DNA of 64,000 bases from Salinivibrio sp. ES.052 (GCF_900141775.1 NZ_FSRI01000001.1:248001-312000), one strand, 5' to 3'. Shown: positions 1 to 9,079, counted from the stretch's first letter. The notes: generated by a model from the sequence alone, not told the origin. A program made the numbers and translations.

Positions 1-834
1 AACGGTAAATCTGAGCGTGTGGCTATCCAAGAAGAGGTAGAAGCCCTTAAGGATGAGCTTAACCGGATTGCTGAAACCACGGCTTTCGGTGGACGTCGAC
101 TCCTTAACGGTTCGTTTGGCGAAGCATCTTTCCAAATTGGTGCCGATGCCGGTGAAGCGATCATCATGGGACTCTCGAGTATCCGTGCTGATGATTTCCG
201 TATGGGCGGGGTCGAATTTACAGGCACCCAACCCAAATCGGCAGGATGGCAGGTTGACCCAGCGGCAGCAACGTTGCAGCTACAGTTCACGACCAAAGAT
301 GGACAAAATGTGAGCATGGCGATCGCAGCGAAAGCGGGTGATGATGTCGAAGAATTGGCCAGTTACATCAATGGTCAGTCTGGCGAAATGTTAACCGCAT
401 CGGTTGACGAAGAAGGCCAACTTCAAGTCTTTATGGAAGAAAATAAAGTTGAAGGTGCGGTTACCTTTGGGGGCGGGCTGGCAACATCATTGGGCTTGGT
501 CTCTGGCAACGGTGACTTAGTGACGGCCGCAGATCTGGATGTATCGGATGTCGGCGGTGCACAAATGGCGATAGGGGTGATTGACTCAGCGATGCGTTAT
601 ATCGATAGTCAACGGGCTGATTTGGGTGCGAAGCAAAACCGCCTCAGCCACACCATTAGCAACCTGTCGAACATTCAGGAAAACGTTTCTGCTTCGAATA
701 GCCGGATCCGAGATACAGATTTTGCTCGTGAAACTACAGCAATGACTAAAGGACAGATCCTGCAGCAGGCTGGCACTTCAATGCTGGCGCAAGCGAAACA
801 GATGCCGCAAGCGGCATTGAATCTTCTACAATAA
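1..834 (+). CDS. Flagellin (5' end outside window)
   Basis: This is the C-terminal three quarters of a flagellin, the polymerising subunit of the polar filament. The reading frame is open from base 1 (NGKSERVAIQEEV), so the gene starts upstream; the first internal GTG at base 19 is not its start. Visible are the end of the conserved N-terminal helix region (RIAETTAFGG), a variable core, and the conserved C-terminal D0/D1 region ([35 protein letters not shown]). The next gene is a second flagellin with the same ends and a different core. A rho-independent terminator follows, so the two flagellins are separate transcription units. Which Vibrio flagellin (flaA to flaE) it corresponds to cannot be told. 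Confidence 0.95.
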   Translation, partial: NGKSERVAIQEEVEALKDELNRIAETTAFGGRRLLNGSFGEASFQIGADAGEAIIMGLSSIRADDFRMGGVEFTGTQPKSAGWQVDPAAATLQLQFTTKDGQNVSMAIAAKAGDDVEELASYINGQSGEMLTASVDEEGQLQVFMEENKVEGAVTFGGGLATSLGLVSGNGDLVTAADLDVSDVGGAQMAIGVIDSAMRYIDSQRADLGAKQNRLSHTISNLSNIQENVSASNSRIRDTDFARETTAMTKGQILQQAGTSMLAQAKQMPQAALNLLQ

Positions 835-858
835 TTCTCGCCATCTCAGCACACGAAA

Positions 859-884
859 AGCGGCAATCAATTGCCGCTTTTTTT
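859..884 (+). terminator. Rho-independent terminator after first flagellin
   Basis: Eight-base-pair stem AGCGGCAA/TTGCCGCT with a TCAA loop, followed by a run of seven T. It closes the upstream flagellin transcript. Confidence 0.9.
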
Positions 885-909
885 ATGCCATTTTTTCTCA
901 AAATCCCGC

Positions 910-936
910 TAAAGATATTTCTCCTTTGGGCGTTAA
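910..936 (+). promoter_or_regulatory. Possible second sigma-28 promoter
   Basis: TAAA, 15 bases, then GGCGTTAA. This has the spacing of the FliA consensus TAAA-N15-GCCGATAA and matches 6 of 8 bases in the -10 half. It lies 87 bases upstream of a better match and would give a long leader, so it is only a weak candidate. Confidence 0.3.
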
Positions 937-996
937 CCTTCATAGCGCCTTACAGCACTGGTGTGAAAACACCGACAAGCACAGGTAAAAAAAAGC

Positions 997-1023
997 TAAA
1001 GCTTTCCTATCGTGCGCCGCTAA
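997..1023 (+). promoter_or_regulatory. Sigma-28 (FliA) promoter of second flagellin
   Basis: TAAAG at 997, then GCCGCTAA at 1016-1023. The TAAA to GCCG gap is exactly 15 bases, as in the FliA consensus TAAA-N15-GCCGATAA, and 7 of 8 bases of the -10 half match. It is about 80 bases upstream of the flagellin start. In Vibrio the late flagellins depend on FliA, whose gene is in this window at 26900-27625. Confidence 0.8.
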
Positions 1024-1101
1024 ATGGGTTGTGAATAATTTTACACTGGTTTTCCCTGGTCAGCTGGGCGAAGCCGGACCTAGAACCAAAGGAGAATAGT
1101 T

Positions 1102-2226
1102 ATGGCTATTACTGTTAACACTAACGTCCCTGCGATGACTGCTCAGCGCTTTTTGAATAACTCAACAGATGCGCTGAACAATTCAATGGAGCGTTTATCA
1201 TCCGGTTCTCGCATCAACAGTGCTAAAGATGACGCGGCAGGCCTTCAGATTTCTAACCGTTTGATGGCTCAAAGCAGTGGCTTAGGTGTCGCAGTACGAA
1301 ACGCGAATGACGGCATCTCAATGGCGCAAACCGCTGAAGGTGCGATGGAAGAGTCAAGCAACATCTTGCAACGTATGCGTGACTTGTCACTGCAATCGGC
1401 TAACGGTGCTAACGGTGACTCTGAGCGTGGCGCAATCCAAGAAGAGGTTGTCGCGTTGCAAGATGAGTTGAACCGTATTGCAGAAACCACCTCGTTCGGT
1501 GGCGCGAAGCTACTTAACGGCTCATTTGGTACGCGTTCATTCCAAGTCGGTTCGGATGCCGGTGAAGCGGTGATGATGGAGTTTAAAAACATCCGTGCTG
1601 ACCACAGTGAAATGGGTGGCGCAAGCTTTACGGCTGCCAATGGTAAATCAGCAGGGTGGACAGCCACTGCAGGTGCAACCATGGCAATTAACATCACCAA
1701 TGCGGATGGCACCTCAACGTCGATCAACGTAGCGGCGAAAGGCGGTGATGACATTGAGGAAATTGCGACCTACATTAATGGTCAGTCGCAAGACAAATTG
1801 AGTGCCTCTGTCACTGAAGACGGTGAGTTACAAATTGTCACAGCCTCTGGTTCTGATGCCACCTTTACAGGGGCGTTGGCTACATCGCTAGCCATGGGTA
1901 CCAAAGTCGATGAAACCATTAAAGATGTGGATGTATCTTCGATGGGTGGCGCTCAAAAAGCGGTAGGTATGATTGATAATGCGATGCAGTTTATTGATTC
2001 TCACCGTGCTGAACTGGGTGCTAAGCAAAACCGCTTGAGTCATACGATTGCGAACTTGGATAACGTTAACGAGAATGTGTCGGCCTCTAACAGCCGGATC
2101 CGTGATGTTGACTTTGCCAAGGAAACCACCAACTTGACCAAGTCGCAGATTCTGCAGCAATCTGGTACGTCTATCCTGGCGCAAGCCAAGCAGGCACCGC
2201 AAGCCGCATTGAGCTTGCTCGGTTAA
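1102..2226 (+). CDS. Flagellin
   Basis: Complete 374-residue flagellin, secreted by the flagellar export machine and assembled under the FliD cap. The N-terminus ([36 protein letters not shown]) and C-terminus ([26 protein letters not shown]) are the conserved coiled-coil D0/D1 regions; the core, roughly residues 165-290, is variable. There is no signal peptide, as expected for this family. An AAAGGAG ribosome site precedes the ATG. The ends are very similar to the preceding flagellin while the cores differ, the usual pattern of duplicated vibrio flagellins. Expression is probably FliA-dependent from the promoter at 997-1023. Confidence 0.97.
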   Translation: MAITVNTNVPAMTAQRFLNNSTDALNNSMERLSSGSRINSAKDDAAGLQISNRLMAQSSGLGVAVRNANDGISMAQTAEGAMEESSNILQRMRDLSLQSANGANGDSERGAIQEEVVALQDELNRIAETTSFGGAKLLNGSFGTRSFQVGSDAGEAVMMEFKNIRADHSEMGGASFTAANGKSAGWTATAGATMAINITNADGTSTSINVAAKGGDDIEEIATYINGQSQDKLSASVTEDGELQIVTASGSDATFTGALATSLAMGTKVDETIKDVDVSSMGGAQKAVGMIDNAMQFIDSHRAELGAKQNRLSHTIANLDNVNENVSASNSRIRDVDFAKETTNLTKSQILQQSGTSILAQAKQAPQAALSLLG

Positions 2227-2235
2227 CCATTCACG

Positions 2236-2258
2236 AGCGGCGGTTAAACACCGCCGCT
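2236..2258 (+). other. Stem-loop between flagellin and flaG
   Basis: Nine-base-pair perfect stem AGCGGCGGT/ACCGCCGCT with a TAAAC loop and no T run after it. It is unlikely to be an efficient terminator. It more probably protects the 3' end of flagellin mRNA or partly attenuates read-through into flaG. Confidence 0.6.
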
Positions 2259-2280
2259 ACGTTATGGGAGGTGAATAGCA

Positions 2281-2709
2281 ATGGACATTTCATCCGTTTC
2301 AAATTCATCCCTGCTGCACTCAACCCACTCTGATGGCACAAAGATTGCTAAAGATGTAAGAGTTGGAAGAACCCAACCCGATCCGGTTAGCCAGCACCAG
2401 CAGGCAGAGCGTCGAGAGGCGAGAGAATCAATGCAGCAACGGCGTGTTGAACAGTCACAGCGCATTGAGGACAATCGTCAGCTACAACGTAAGCAACTGG
2501 AAAGATTGGTCGAGCGGCTGGATGAGTTTATGTCCGACTTTAATAAAGGGCTCGCATTTCGTTTGGATGAAGACACAGGACGTAGCATCGTTACCGTTTA
2601 TGAGATGAACAGTGGCGACATTATCCGTCAAATTCCAGAACAAGAGATGTTAGAACTTGCTAAGCAATTGTCGCAACACGCGCGAGGGCTTGTCAGAGAA
2701 CAGGTATAA
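2281..2709 (+). CDS. flaG: Flagellar protein FlaG
   Basis: A 142-residue FlaG-family protein. The first 40 or so residues are Ser/His-rich, the middle (about 40-80) is a charged Arg/Gln-rich likely helix, and the C-terminal FlaG domain carries LAFRLDEDTGRSIVTVYE followed by GDIIRQIPEQEML. FlaG proteins of polar flagella influence filament length; the mechanism is not settled. The gene lies between flagellin and fliD, the usual Vibrio position. The ATG is preceded by GGGAGGTG. A stem-loop without a T run separates it from the flagellin, so it may be partly co-transcribed with it. Confidence 0.92.
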   Translation: MDISSVSNSSLLHSTHSDGTKIAKDVRVGRTQPDPVSQHQQAERREARESMQQRRVEQSQRIEDNRQLQRKQLERLVERLDEFMSDFNKGLAFRLDEDTGRSIVTVYEMNSGDIIRQIPEQEMLELAKQLSQHARGLVREQV

Positions 2710-2727
2710 CGAGGTGAGAGAGTCGTT

Positions 2728-4086
2728 ATGAGTGTAAAACCAGCAGGCATGGGCGGTGGCATGGATATCAATGCCATGGTCACCAAAATCGTGGATGCTG
2801 AACGTGCACCCAAGCAAGAGCGGATTATTAAACGCACTAATGACGTTGAAACCGACATTAGTGCGTTTGGTCGCTTAAAAGATTCTCTCGCGACACTTAA
2901 AACCCAAATGTATGATTTTCGTCGTAACGAAGGCTTTTCGGCGAGAACGACCTCAGTGAGTCACCCCGACGTACTCAGTGCGACAGCAACACCGGACGCC
3001 ATCCCTGGACGTTATCAGATTGATGTACAGCAACTTGCGGGGGCTCATAAGCTCGTATCGCCAGGCGTTGATCCTGATGCCTCGTTAGGGACGGGCAAAC
3101 TGACGATTACCATGGGCAATCGTACCAGTGTGATCGATGTCCCTCAGGGCAAAGATAGCCTAGCCGATATTGTCCGAGCGATAAACAGCGATCCGAAAAA
3201 CCCCGGCGTACAAGCTTCTCTCATACAAGATGATAGTGGCGCACGCATGGTGCTTAATGGCAACCAAACGGGGGCAGATAACCGCGTTGAGGTTAATGTC
3301 GATGCGCAAGTAGGTAGTGCGCTCCATCAGTTAGGCTTCAAAGCAGGGCAAGCTAATAACGGCATGACCCAAATGCAGGCAGCACAAGACGCTAAAATAC
3401 TGATTGATGGTATTGCGTCGGTGTCCAGTACAACCAATACATTTGATAATGCCATCGAAGGTGTCTCGTTAGAAGTAGACCAAACCAGCAATAAGCCACT
3501 TTCACTGGCGGTGGAGCACGACCGAGAATCGGTACGCTCAACGATTACGTCATTTGTTGATAATTACAATGCGTTCTTCCGTGTCTCTCAAGCAGTTAGC
3601 CAATATGATCCCGAAACGCAACAAGGTGGTCCTTTGGCGGGCGAAAGTGTGATACGTACCGCAACCAGTCGGTTACGTAACTTATTTTCATCCCCGATAG
3701 AGAAAGCGCCTGAAGGGATGAAAACACTGAGTGAGCTCGGGGTAACGACCACCATGGATGGTCGTTTAGAAATCGATAATAAAGTGTTAGATCGCCAGCT
3801 GCGTCAAAACTTTAACGCACTGGAAGGGTTTTTTGGTGGCAATGATGGCTTTGCGCGTCAATTAGAGCAGGTGGTCAATGGGTTCACCGGCGCGGGTGGG
3901 GCGATCAGTAACCGTGAAAGCTCACTGTCAGAGCAAAAGCTGAGATTACGTGATGATCAGCGTGAATTAGATAGACGTATGGAAAGCTTAGAGTCGCGTA
4001 CTATGCAACGTTTTTCTGCGATGGAAGAGGCGACATCGCAAATGCGTTCTCAGTTACAAGCCATGCAAAATATGATGCCAGGTTAA
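2728..4086 (+). CDS. fliD: Flagellar filament cap FliD (HAP2)
   Basis: A 452-residue filament cap protein that sits at the distal tip and directs flagellin folding and insertion. The N-terminal FliD domain is visible (GMDINAMVTKIVDAERAP, residues about 10-110), then a central beta-rich domain with TTNTFDNAIEGVSL, and the C-terminal FliD domain with SLSELGV-like and DNYNAF motifs, ending in a long coiled coil (about 395-448). It follows flaG by 18 bases with a GAGGTGAG ribosome site. Its secretion chaperone is probably the FlaI/FliT-like product of the next gene, which starts two bases after the fliD stop. Confidence 0.95.
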   Translation: MSVKPAGMGGGMDINAMVTKIVDAERAPKQERIIKRTNDVETDISAFGRLKDSLATLKTQMYDFRRNEGFSARTTSVSHPDVLSATATPDAIPGRYQIDVQQLAGAHKLVSPGVDPDASLGTGKLTITMGNRTSVIDVPQGKDSLADIVRAINSDPKNPGVQASLIQDDSGARMVLNGNQTGADNRVEVNVDAQVGSALHQLGFKAGQANNGMTQMQAAQDAKILIDGIASVSSTTNTFDNAIEGVSLEVDQTSNKPLSLAVEHDRESVRSTITSFVDNYNAFFRVSQAVSQYDPETQQGGPLAGESVIRTATSRLRNLFSSPIEKAPEGMKTLSELGVTTTMDGRLEIDNKVLDRQLRQNFNALEGFFGGNDGFARQLEQVVNGFTGAGGAISNRESSLSEQKLRLRDDQRELDRRMESLESRTMQRFSAMEEATSQMRSQLQAMQNMMPG

Positions 4087-4088
4087 TT

Positions 4089-4391
4089 ATGGCAATAATG
4101 TCTGAATGGCTAACGGCATTGGAAGATATTGATGCGCTGATCGCGCAATATTTGACCGATGGTGATGTTGATTCAGAAAAATTGGCTCAACAATTGCATG
4201 ACAGACAAGCGTTACTTGACCAGATTGCTGCATCGCCACAAAGGCCAAATAATCAGCAATGGTCAGAGGCGCTAGCACGAACAGAAACGCTCATTGATGC
4301 CCTTGAAGGGCATAAAGCCGATGCTGCCAAGCGCTTATTACAGCAGCGCAAGGGTAAGCAATCTGTGCAGCTGTATAAGAAATTTCAATAG
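4089..4391 (+). CDS. flaI: Flagellar protein FlaI (FliT-like chaperone)
   Basis: A 100-residue small helical protein in the position of vibrio flaI, between fliD and fliS. It is rich in Leu, Gln and Asp, has no signal peptide or membrane segment, and ends in a basic helix (AAKRLLQQRKGKQ). By position and character it is the FliT-type chaperone, which in enterics binds FliD before export; the direct evidence is gene order and general composition. It starts two bases after fliD, so it is probably translationally coupled; a second in-frame ATG at 4098 (MSEWL) is an alternative start. Confidence 0.75.
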   Translation: MAIMSEWLTALEDIDALIAQYLTDGDVDSEKLAQQLHDRQALLDQIAASPQRPNNQQWSEALARTETLIDALEGHKADAAKRLLQQRKGKQSVQLYKKFQ

Positions 4392-4403
4392 GTGAGGAAG
4401 ACT

Positions 4404-4808
4404 ATGAGAGGCTCACTACAGGCCTATAAGAAGGTCTCTGTTGACAGTCAGTTAAGCGCCGCGTCGCCTCATAAGGTTATTCAGATGCTGATGGCCGGGG
4501 CTATTGAACGTTTAATTCAGGGCAAAGCCGCCATGGCACAAGGCGACTTATCCGTCAAAGGTGAGCGGTTAGGTAAAGCGCTAGATATCATTATTAATCT
4601 GCGTGCATGTCTATCAATGGATGATGGCGGTGATATTGCTGATAACCTAGACGCCATTTATGACTTTATGATTCGCCAGGTGAGTACCGCGAATTTGGAA
4701 AACAAACCGGAACCCATCGATGATGTGATTGAGTTATTACGAGAGATAAAATCCGCTTGGGACCAGATTCCAACCGAATACCATAATATGACCCAAGCGA
4801 CCAGCTAA
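4404..4808 (+). CDS. fliS: Flagellin export chaperone FliS
   Basis: A 134-residue FliS, the cytosolic chaperone that binds the flagellin C-terminus and prevents premature polymerisation before export. The start MRGSLQAYKKVSVDSQ and the segment ASPHKVIQMLMAGAIERL are characteristic of the family. An in-frame GTG at 4392 would add four residues, but the ATG at 4404 has GGTGAGGAAG at the right distance and matches the family start. It is the last gene of the flaG-fliD-flaI-fliS set; an imperfect hairpin lies downstream. Confidence 0.93.
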   Translation: MRGSLQAYKKVSVDSQLSAASPHKVIQMLMAGAIERLIQGKAAMAQGDLSVKGERLGKALDIIINLRACLSMDDGGDIADNLDAIYDFMIRQVSTANLENKPEPIDDVIELLREIKSAWDQIPTEYHNMTQATS

Positions 4809-4837
4809 ACTGCCTACCAAACCACTGACATGGCACA

Positions 4838-4862
4838 GGAGTCACAGGTTTACTGTGTCTCC
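4838..4862 (+). other. Imperfect hairpin after fliS
   Basis: GGAGTCACAG and CTGTGTCTCC can pair as a ten-position stem with one T-T mismatch and a five-base loop. No T run follows, so it is at best a weak or rho-assisted transcript end. Confidence 0.4.
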
Positions 4863-4911
4863 GGTTGCCTTATGCGCGTTCTCTATTACAATGTCTTGAT
4901 TAAAATTGAGA

Positions 4912-4940
4912 TTGTTGTTGCTTACGAGCGACACAATAAT
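4912..4940 (+). promoter_or_regulatory. Possible sigma-70 promoter of flrA
   Basis: TTGTTG, a 17-base spacer, then AATAAT, ending 31 bases before the flrA ATG. FlrA is the top of the vibrio flagellar hierarchy and is expected to be transcribed by the housekeeping polymerase. Assigned by eye only. Confidence 0.4.
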
Positions 4941-4971
4941 AAAAAGTTATCAGGGCAGACGTATCTCACAC

Positions 4972-6456
4972 ATGCAAGATTTAGCAAAGATCCTTGTTAT
5001 CGATGACGATGACCAGTTTCGTCACGATCTCGGCGTGATACTCGACTTTATCGGCGAGCGTTACGCGCTTCACGCGACGACGGATGTCAGTGATGCACTT
5101 TGGGAGCAAAACTGGGGCGCATGTTTTCTCGGCCACGTCCGCTCGACAGCACGACTTGAAAAAGTCCTTGAGCAGCTTGCGACCTATCATCACGTCCCTG
5201 TGATTGCGATTCGACGCCACGACCGTGAATTGTCTGGGTTGCCTAATTATGTGGGTGAGCTGGGCTTGCCCTTGAATTACCCGCAACTGTTTGATGCCTT
5301 GCATCATTGTCGCGAATTTTCAGGGAAGCAGGTTTTTAGTATTCCTCAGTTGTCCGGAGACAACACCGCCTTCCACAACATGGTTGGGAAGAGTGATGCT
5401 ATAGAGCATGTACGTCATTTAATTGATCAGGTGGCGACAACTGAAGCCAGTGTCCTTATTTTAGGTGAATCCGGAACCGGTAAGGAAGTGGTCGCGCGCC
5501 ATATTCATCATGCCTCGTCACGCACGTCTGGGCCCTTTGTACCCGTTAACTGCGGGGCTATCCCTGGTGAGTTACTAGAAAGTGAACTGTTCGGCCATGA
5601 AAAAGGGGCATTCACAGGCGCCATTTCAGCAAGAAAAGGGCGATTTGAGCTAGCGGAAGGTGGCACGCTGTTTTTGGATGAAATCGGTGATATGCCGATG
5701 CCCATGCAGGTCAAACTGTTACGCGTGCTGCAAGAGCGTACATTTGAACGCGTGGGAGGTAACAAAAGTATTCGTGCTAATGTTCGTGTTGTCGCAGCGA
5801 CCCACCGTACGCTAGAAACCATGATCAAAGAAGGCGAGTTCCGAGAAGACTTGTATTATCGACTCAATGTCTTTCCCATCGAAATGCCAGCGTTACGTGA
5901 GCGCATTGACGATATCCCCTTACTGATCCACGAACTGATGTCTCGCCTTGACAGTGAGAGTTGTGGCCGAATTCATATATCACCACGTGCAATTAACTCA
6001 CTGATGGAGCATGAATGGCCGGGTAATGTCCGTGAATTGGCCAACCTTATCGAGCGCTTGGTGATCCTTTATCCTGGGCAAATGGTGGACGTCAATCATC
6101 TTCCGGGGAAGTACCGCTACAGTGATATTCCTGAATTTCAACCGGAAGCTTACGCGGTAGAAGACACCGAGATGGCAGAGCGCGACGCCCTCACCGCGAT
6201 GTTTAATGAGCCTGATGAGCCCATATTTGAAGAAAGCATGCCTGGTTTTGCCGATATGCCGAGCTTTTCGAGTTTGCCACCTGAAGGAGTCAACCTTAAA
6301 GAGACCCTTGCAGAGGTTGAAGTTGATCTGATCAAGCAGGCTCTTGAGGCACAATCAGGGGTAGTTGCTAGAGCGGCAGACATGCTCAGTATGCGACGTA
6401 CGACCTTGGTGGAAAAGATGCGAAAGTACGGATTGAATAAGGAAGAGTTGATATAA
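4972..6456 (+). CDS. flrA: Sigma-54-dependent flagellar master regulator FlrA (FleQ)
   Basis: A 494-residue bacterial enhancer-binding protein. An N-terminal receiver-like FleQ domain (about 1-115) precedes an AAA+ domain with Walker A GESGTGKE (165-172), sigma-54-contact loop GAFTGA (212-217) and Walker B region LFLDEIGDM; a Fis-type helix-turn-helix closes the protein. The receiver-like domain begins with the acidic patch IDDDD but the usual phospho-acceptor position reads FLGHV, so phosphorylation is unlikely, as in FleQ. A TTG at 4906 would extend the frame, but the ATG giving MQDLAK fits the family start. It should activate the sigma-54 promoters found at 6540, 9080, 15075 and 22272. A terminator follows. 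Confidence 0.95.
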   Translation: MQDLAKILVIDDDDQFRHDLGVILDFIGERYALHATTDVSDALWEQNWGACFLGHVRSTARLEKVLEQLATYHHVPVIAIRRHDRELSGLPNYVGELGLPLNYPQLFDALHHCREFSGKQVFSIPQLSGDNTAFHNMVGKSDAIEHVRHLIDQVATTEASVLILGESGTGKEVVARHIHHASSRTSGPFVPVNCGAIPGELLESELFGHEKGAFTGAISARKGRFELAEGGTLFLDEIGDMPMPMQVKLLRVLQERTFERVGGNKSIRANVRVVAATHRTLETMIKEGEFREDLYYRLNVFPIEMPALRERIDDIPLLIHELMSRLDSESCGRIHISPRAINSLMEHEWPGNVRELANLIERLVILYPGQMVDVNHLPGKYRYSDIPEFQPEAYAVEDTEMAERDALTAMFNEPDEPIFEESMPGFADMPSFSSLPPEGVNLKETLAEVEVDLIKQALEAQSGVVARAADMLSMRRTTLVEKMRKYGLNKEELI

Positions 6457-6470
6457 ATCCCCGAGGCGTC

Positions 6471-6506
6471 AAAAAGCGGAGTCAAAAAAATGACTTCGCT
6501 TTTTTA
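6471..6506 (+). terminator. Terminator between flrA and flrB
   Basis: Long stem AAAAAGCGGAGTCA / TGACTTCGCTTTTT with one mismatch, a six-A loop and a T run. It separates flrA from flrBC, which have their own sigma-54 promoter. The A and T arms also allow it to work in the opposite direction. Confidence 0.85.
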
Positions 6507-6539
6507 TCTTCAACCTTCTGATAATACTGGCTATTTTTA

Positions 6540-6555
6540 TGGCATAATCCCTGCT
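6540..6555 (+). promoter_or_regulatory. Sigma-54 promoter of flrBC
   Basis: TGGCATAATCCCTGCT. The -24 GG and -12 GC are in the exact spacing of the consensus TGGCACG-N4-TTGCW. It lies 39 bases before the flrB ATG and just after the flrA terminator. Activation by FlrA is the known logic in Vibrio. Confidence 0.8.
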
Positions 6556-6594
6556 TAAGTGAGTGAAACCTTGATTGAAGCGTGTGTTACCTAA

Positions 6595-7644
6595 ATGGAA
6601 ACCCAATCCTCGCCACTGGGATCAGTGGATCAACAAGTTACTCGGTATAAGCAAGTCCTTGATGTCATGCCGGCAGGCGTTATCTTGCTTGATGCCAACG
6701 GGCGTGTTGCTGAGGCAAATCCTGAGGCGCATCGATTACTGGGAGAGCCGCTGACGCAACAGCGTTGGTTTGATGTGATACAGCGTGACTTTTCGCCGCG
6801 CGATGATGATGGGCACGAAGTATCACTGAAAGATGGTCGTCGAGTGAAGCTTGCGACCTCCGCATCTGACTCCGGGCAGCTTATTTTGATCACCGACATG
6901 ACCGAAACCCGGCTATTGCAGTCTCGGGTCAGTGATTTACAGCGGTTATCGTCGTTAGGGAAAATGGTGGCATCACTGGCGCACCAAGTACGCACCCCCT
7001 TATCCAGTGCGATTCTGTATGCCTCTAATCTCGGTGCTCCCAATCTGAATAATACGACAAGACAACGTTTTCAATTTAAATTATTAGACCGTTTGCATGA
7101 TTTAGAAAAACAAGTCAATGACATGCTGTTATTCGCCAAAGGCGGTGATAATAAAGTGGTTAAAGTATTCAGTGTCGAGCAATTATTCAATGAATTTGAA
7201 CCGATGGTCGATGCGGTCATTCAAGGTCACGATGTTGATTTTGCCATTAATAGCGATAATGAGGGATTGACCTTACTGGGGAACCCGAATGCACTGGCCA
7301 GTGCGTTGAGTAATCTCGTTGTTAATGCCGTTCAGGTGGCGGGGAAAGGTTGCCAAGTGGTCGTCGACTCGCGTCGGCAAGGCGATAACCTCTTGCTCTC
7401 GGTGGCCGATAATGGACCAGGTATTGCCCCTGAATTACAAGCTAAAGTCCTAGAGCCTTTTTTTACCACGCGACAGCAAGGGACAGGCCTTGGCCTCGCC
7501 GTTGTTCAAATGGTGTGTCATGCCCATGAAGGGAAACTCACCTTACAATCTGAGCCTGGAAAAGGGGCCTGTTTTACACTGTGTTTGCCGCTCGCTAATA
7601 GCTCCTCGGCAGATCATGGTGAGTGCGTAGGAGAAACACAATGA
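6595..7644 (+). CDS. flrB: Flagellar sensor histidine kinase FlrB (FleS)
   Basis: A 349-residue cytosolic histidine kinase. A PAS domain (about 15-105; DVMPAGVILLDANGRV) is followed by the HisKA dimerisation helix with the H-box around H130 (LAHQVRTPLSSA) and a HATPase domain with an N-box (NLVVNAVQVA), DNGPGI and GTGLGLAVV. No transmembrane segment is visible, so the signal is internal, presumably the assembly state of the basal body. It phosphorylates FlrC, whose gene overlaps its stop by four bases (ATGA). Transcribed from the sigma-54 site at 6540-6555. Confidence 0.95.
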   Translation: METQSSPLGSVDQQVTRYKQVLDVMPAGVILLDANGRVAEANPEAHRLLGEPLTQQRWFDVIQRDFSPRDDDGHEVSLKDGRRVKLATSASDSGQLILITDMTETRLLQSRVSDLQRLSSLGKMVASLAHQVRTPLSSAILYASNLGAPNLNNTTRQRFQFKLLDRLHDLEKQVNDMLLFAKGGDNKVVKVFSVEQLFNEFEPMVDAVIQGHDVDFAINSDNEGLTLLGNPNALASALSNLVVNAVQVAGKGCQVVVDSRRQGDNLLLSVADNGPGIAPELQAKVLEPFFTTRQQGTGLGLAVVQMVCHAHEGKLTLQSEPGKGACFTLCLPLANSSSADHGECVGETQ

Positions 7645-9050
7645 GCCAAACAACAGTGCTAATTGTTGAAGATGATGAAGGGTTGCGCGAAGCACTTGTC
7701 GATACTTTAGCATTAGCTGGATATCATTGGCGGGAAGCAGACAGTGCTGAGCAAGCCTTGATCACGCTTAAATCGGAGGCGATCGATATTGTCGTCTCAG
7801 ATGTGCAAATGGCAGGTATGGACGGGCTTGCACTCTTGCGTTCGATTAAAACGCATTTGCCGAATTTACCTGTGTTGTTAATGACAGCATACGCCAATAT
7901 TGAGGATGCGGTTGCAGCGATGAAAGAAGGCGCTATTGACTACATGGCAAAGCCCTTTGCGCCTGAAGTGCTACTCAATATGGTTAGCCGATACGCACCA
8001 GTAAAAACGGACGATTCTGATGCCATCGCTGAAGACCCTAAAAGTATTGCATTATTAGCCCTAGCAGATAAAGTCGCGAATACTGACGCTAATGTGATGA
8101 TCTTGGGCCCGTCGGGGTCGGGGAAAGAGGTGATGGCGCGCTATATCCATGACCACTCATCACGCGCCAATGCGACGTTTGTCGCGATTAATTGTGCTGC
8201 GATACCGGAAAACATGCTGGAAGCGACCTTGTTCGGTTATGAAAAAGGCGCGTTCACCGGGGCTGTGCAGGCCTGTCCCGGGAAATTTGAGCAGGCGCAA
8301 GGCGGCACTATTTTGCTCGATGAAATTAGCGAGATGGATTTAGGCTTACAAGCCAAGCTCTTGCGCGTGTTACAAGAGCGTGAAGTTGAGCGTTTAGGGG
8401 GCAGAAAAAGCATCCAGCTTGATCTGCGGGTACTCGCGACCAGTAACCGTGATTTAAAAGATTACGTTGCTCAAGGGCATTTTCGGGAAGATCTCTATTA
8501 CCGTTTAAATGTATTCCCCATTATATGGCCAGCGCTCAGTGATCGACCCGGTGATATTATTCCACTGGCGCATTACTTGTTGTCACGGCATTGTCAAAAG
8601 CAAGGTTTGCCTTGCCCAACGTTGCAGGCCAATGCGGAGCAAAAACTATTAGCTTACGCTTGGCCGGGGAATGTGAGAGAGCTAGACAACGTGATGCAAC
8701 GTGCGTTGATCTTGGCAACGCAATCGCATATTCAAGCCAATGATATTTTGCTTGAAGGGCAAGATTGGCAAGATGCGTCTAGCTTGCAACATAAAGTGAT
8801 GAATACCGATGTTAACGAGCAGACGTCTGCTGATACATCAGTGCTACCGACTGAGGTTATTGATCAGCAGGGCAACGGTGCCGGATTGGGCCATGAATTA
8901 CGAGACCAAGAGTTTTCAATCATTCTAGACACGATTCGTGCCTGTGAAGGACGGCGTAAAGATGTGGCTGAGCGGCTGGGGATCAGCCCCAGAACGTTGC
9001 GTTATAAACTGGCGAAAATGCGTGATGCAGGTATCGACATCCCCCAGTAA
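7641..9050 (+). CDS. flrC: Sigma-54 response regulator FlrC (FleR)
   Basis: A 469-residue NtrC-type regulator. The receiver domain (1-118) has the acidic pocket EDD (10-12), phospho-acceptor D54 (VSDVQMAGMDG) and the TAYAN and AKPF switch residues. The AAA+ domain carries Walker A GPSGSGKE (156-163) and GAFTGA starting at residue 203. The C-terminal Fis-like helix-turn-helix (RRKDVAERLGISPRTLRYKL) binds DNA. Phosphorylated by FlrB, it activates the next sigma-54 class (hook, distal rod, major flagellin). ATG at 7641 overlaps the flrB stop; an in-frame GTG at 7623 lies inside flrB and is rejected because TAGGAG fits the ATG. Confidence 0.95.
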   Translation: MSQTTVLIVEDDEGLREALVDTLALAGYHWREADSAEQALITLKSEAIDIVVSDVQMAGMDGLALLRSIKTHLPNLPVLLMTAYANIEDAVAAMKEGAIDYMAKPFAPEVLLNMVSRYAPVKTDDSDAIAEDPKSIALLALADKVANTDANVMILGPSGSGKEVMARYIHDHSSRANATFVAINCAAIPENMLEATLFGYEKGAFTGAVQACPGKFEQAQGGTILLDEISEMDLGLQAKLLRVLQEREVERLGGRKSIQLDLRVLATSNRDLKDYVAQGHFREDLYYRLNVFPIIWPALSDRPGDIIPLAHYLLSRHCQKQGLPCPTLQANAEQKLLAYAWPGNVRELDNVMQRALILATQSHIQANDILLEGQDWQDASSLQHKVMNTDVNEQTSADTSVLPTEVIDQQGNGAGLGHELRDQEFSIILDTIRACEGRRKDVAERLGISPRTLRYKLAKMRDAGIDIPQ

Positions 9051-9079
9051 GCGATCAGGTTTGCAGGCCTTTGCTAAAG

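Noticed and set aside
746-943. 65-codon minus-strand frame over the end of the first flagellin
   Set aside because: It reads across the terminator hairpin and antisense to a conserved coding end.
4831-4846. TGGCAC, a perfect sigma-54 -24 half, after fliS
   Set aside because: The -12 position reads AC instead of GC, so the essential second half is missing.
4906-4971. N-terminal extension of FlrA from a TTG
   Set aside because: The extension is unlike the family N-terminus, overlaps the likely promoter, and the ATG at 4972 fits.
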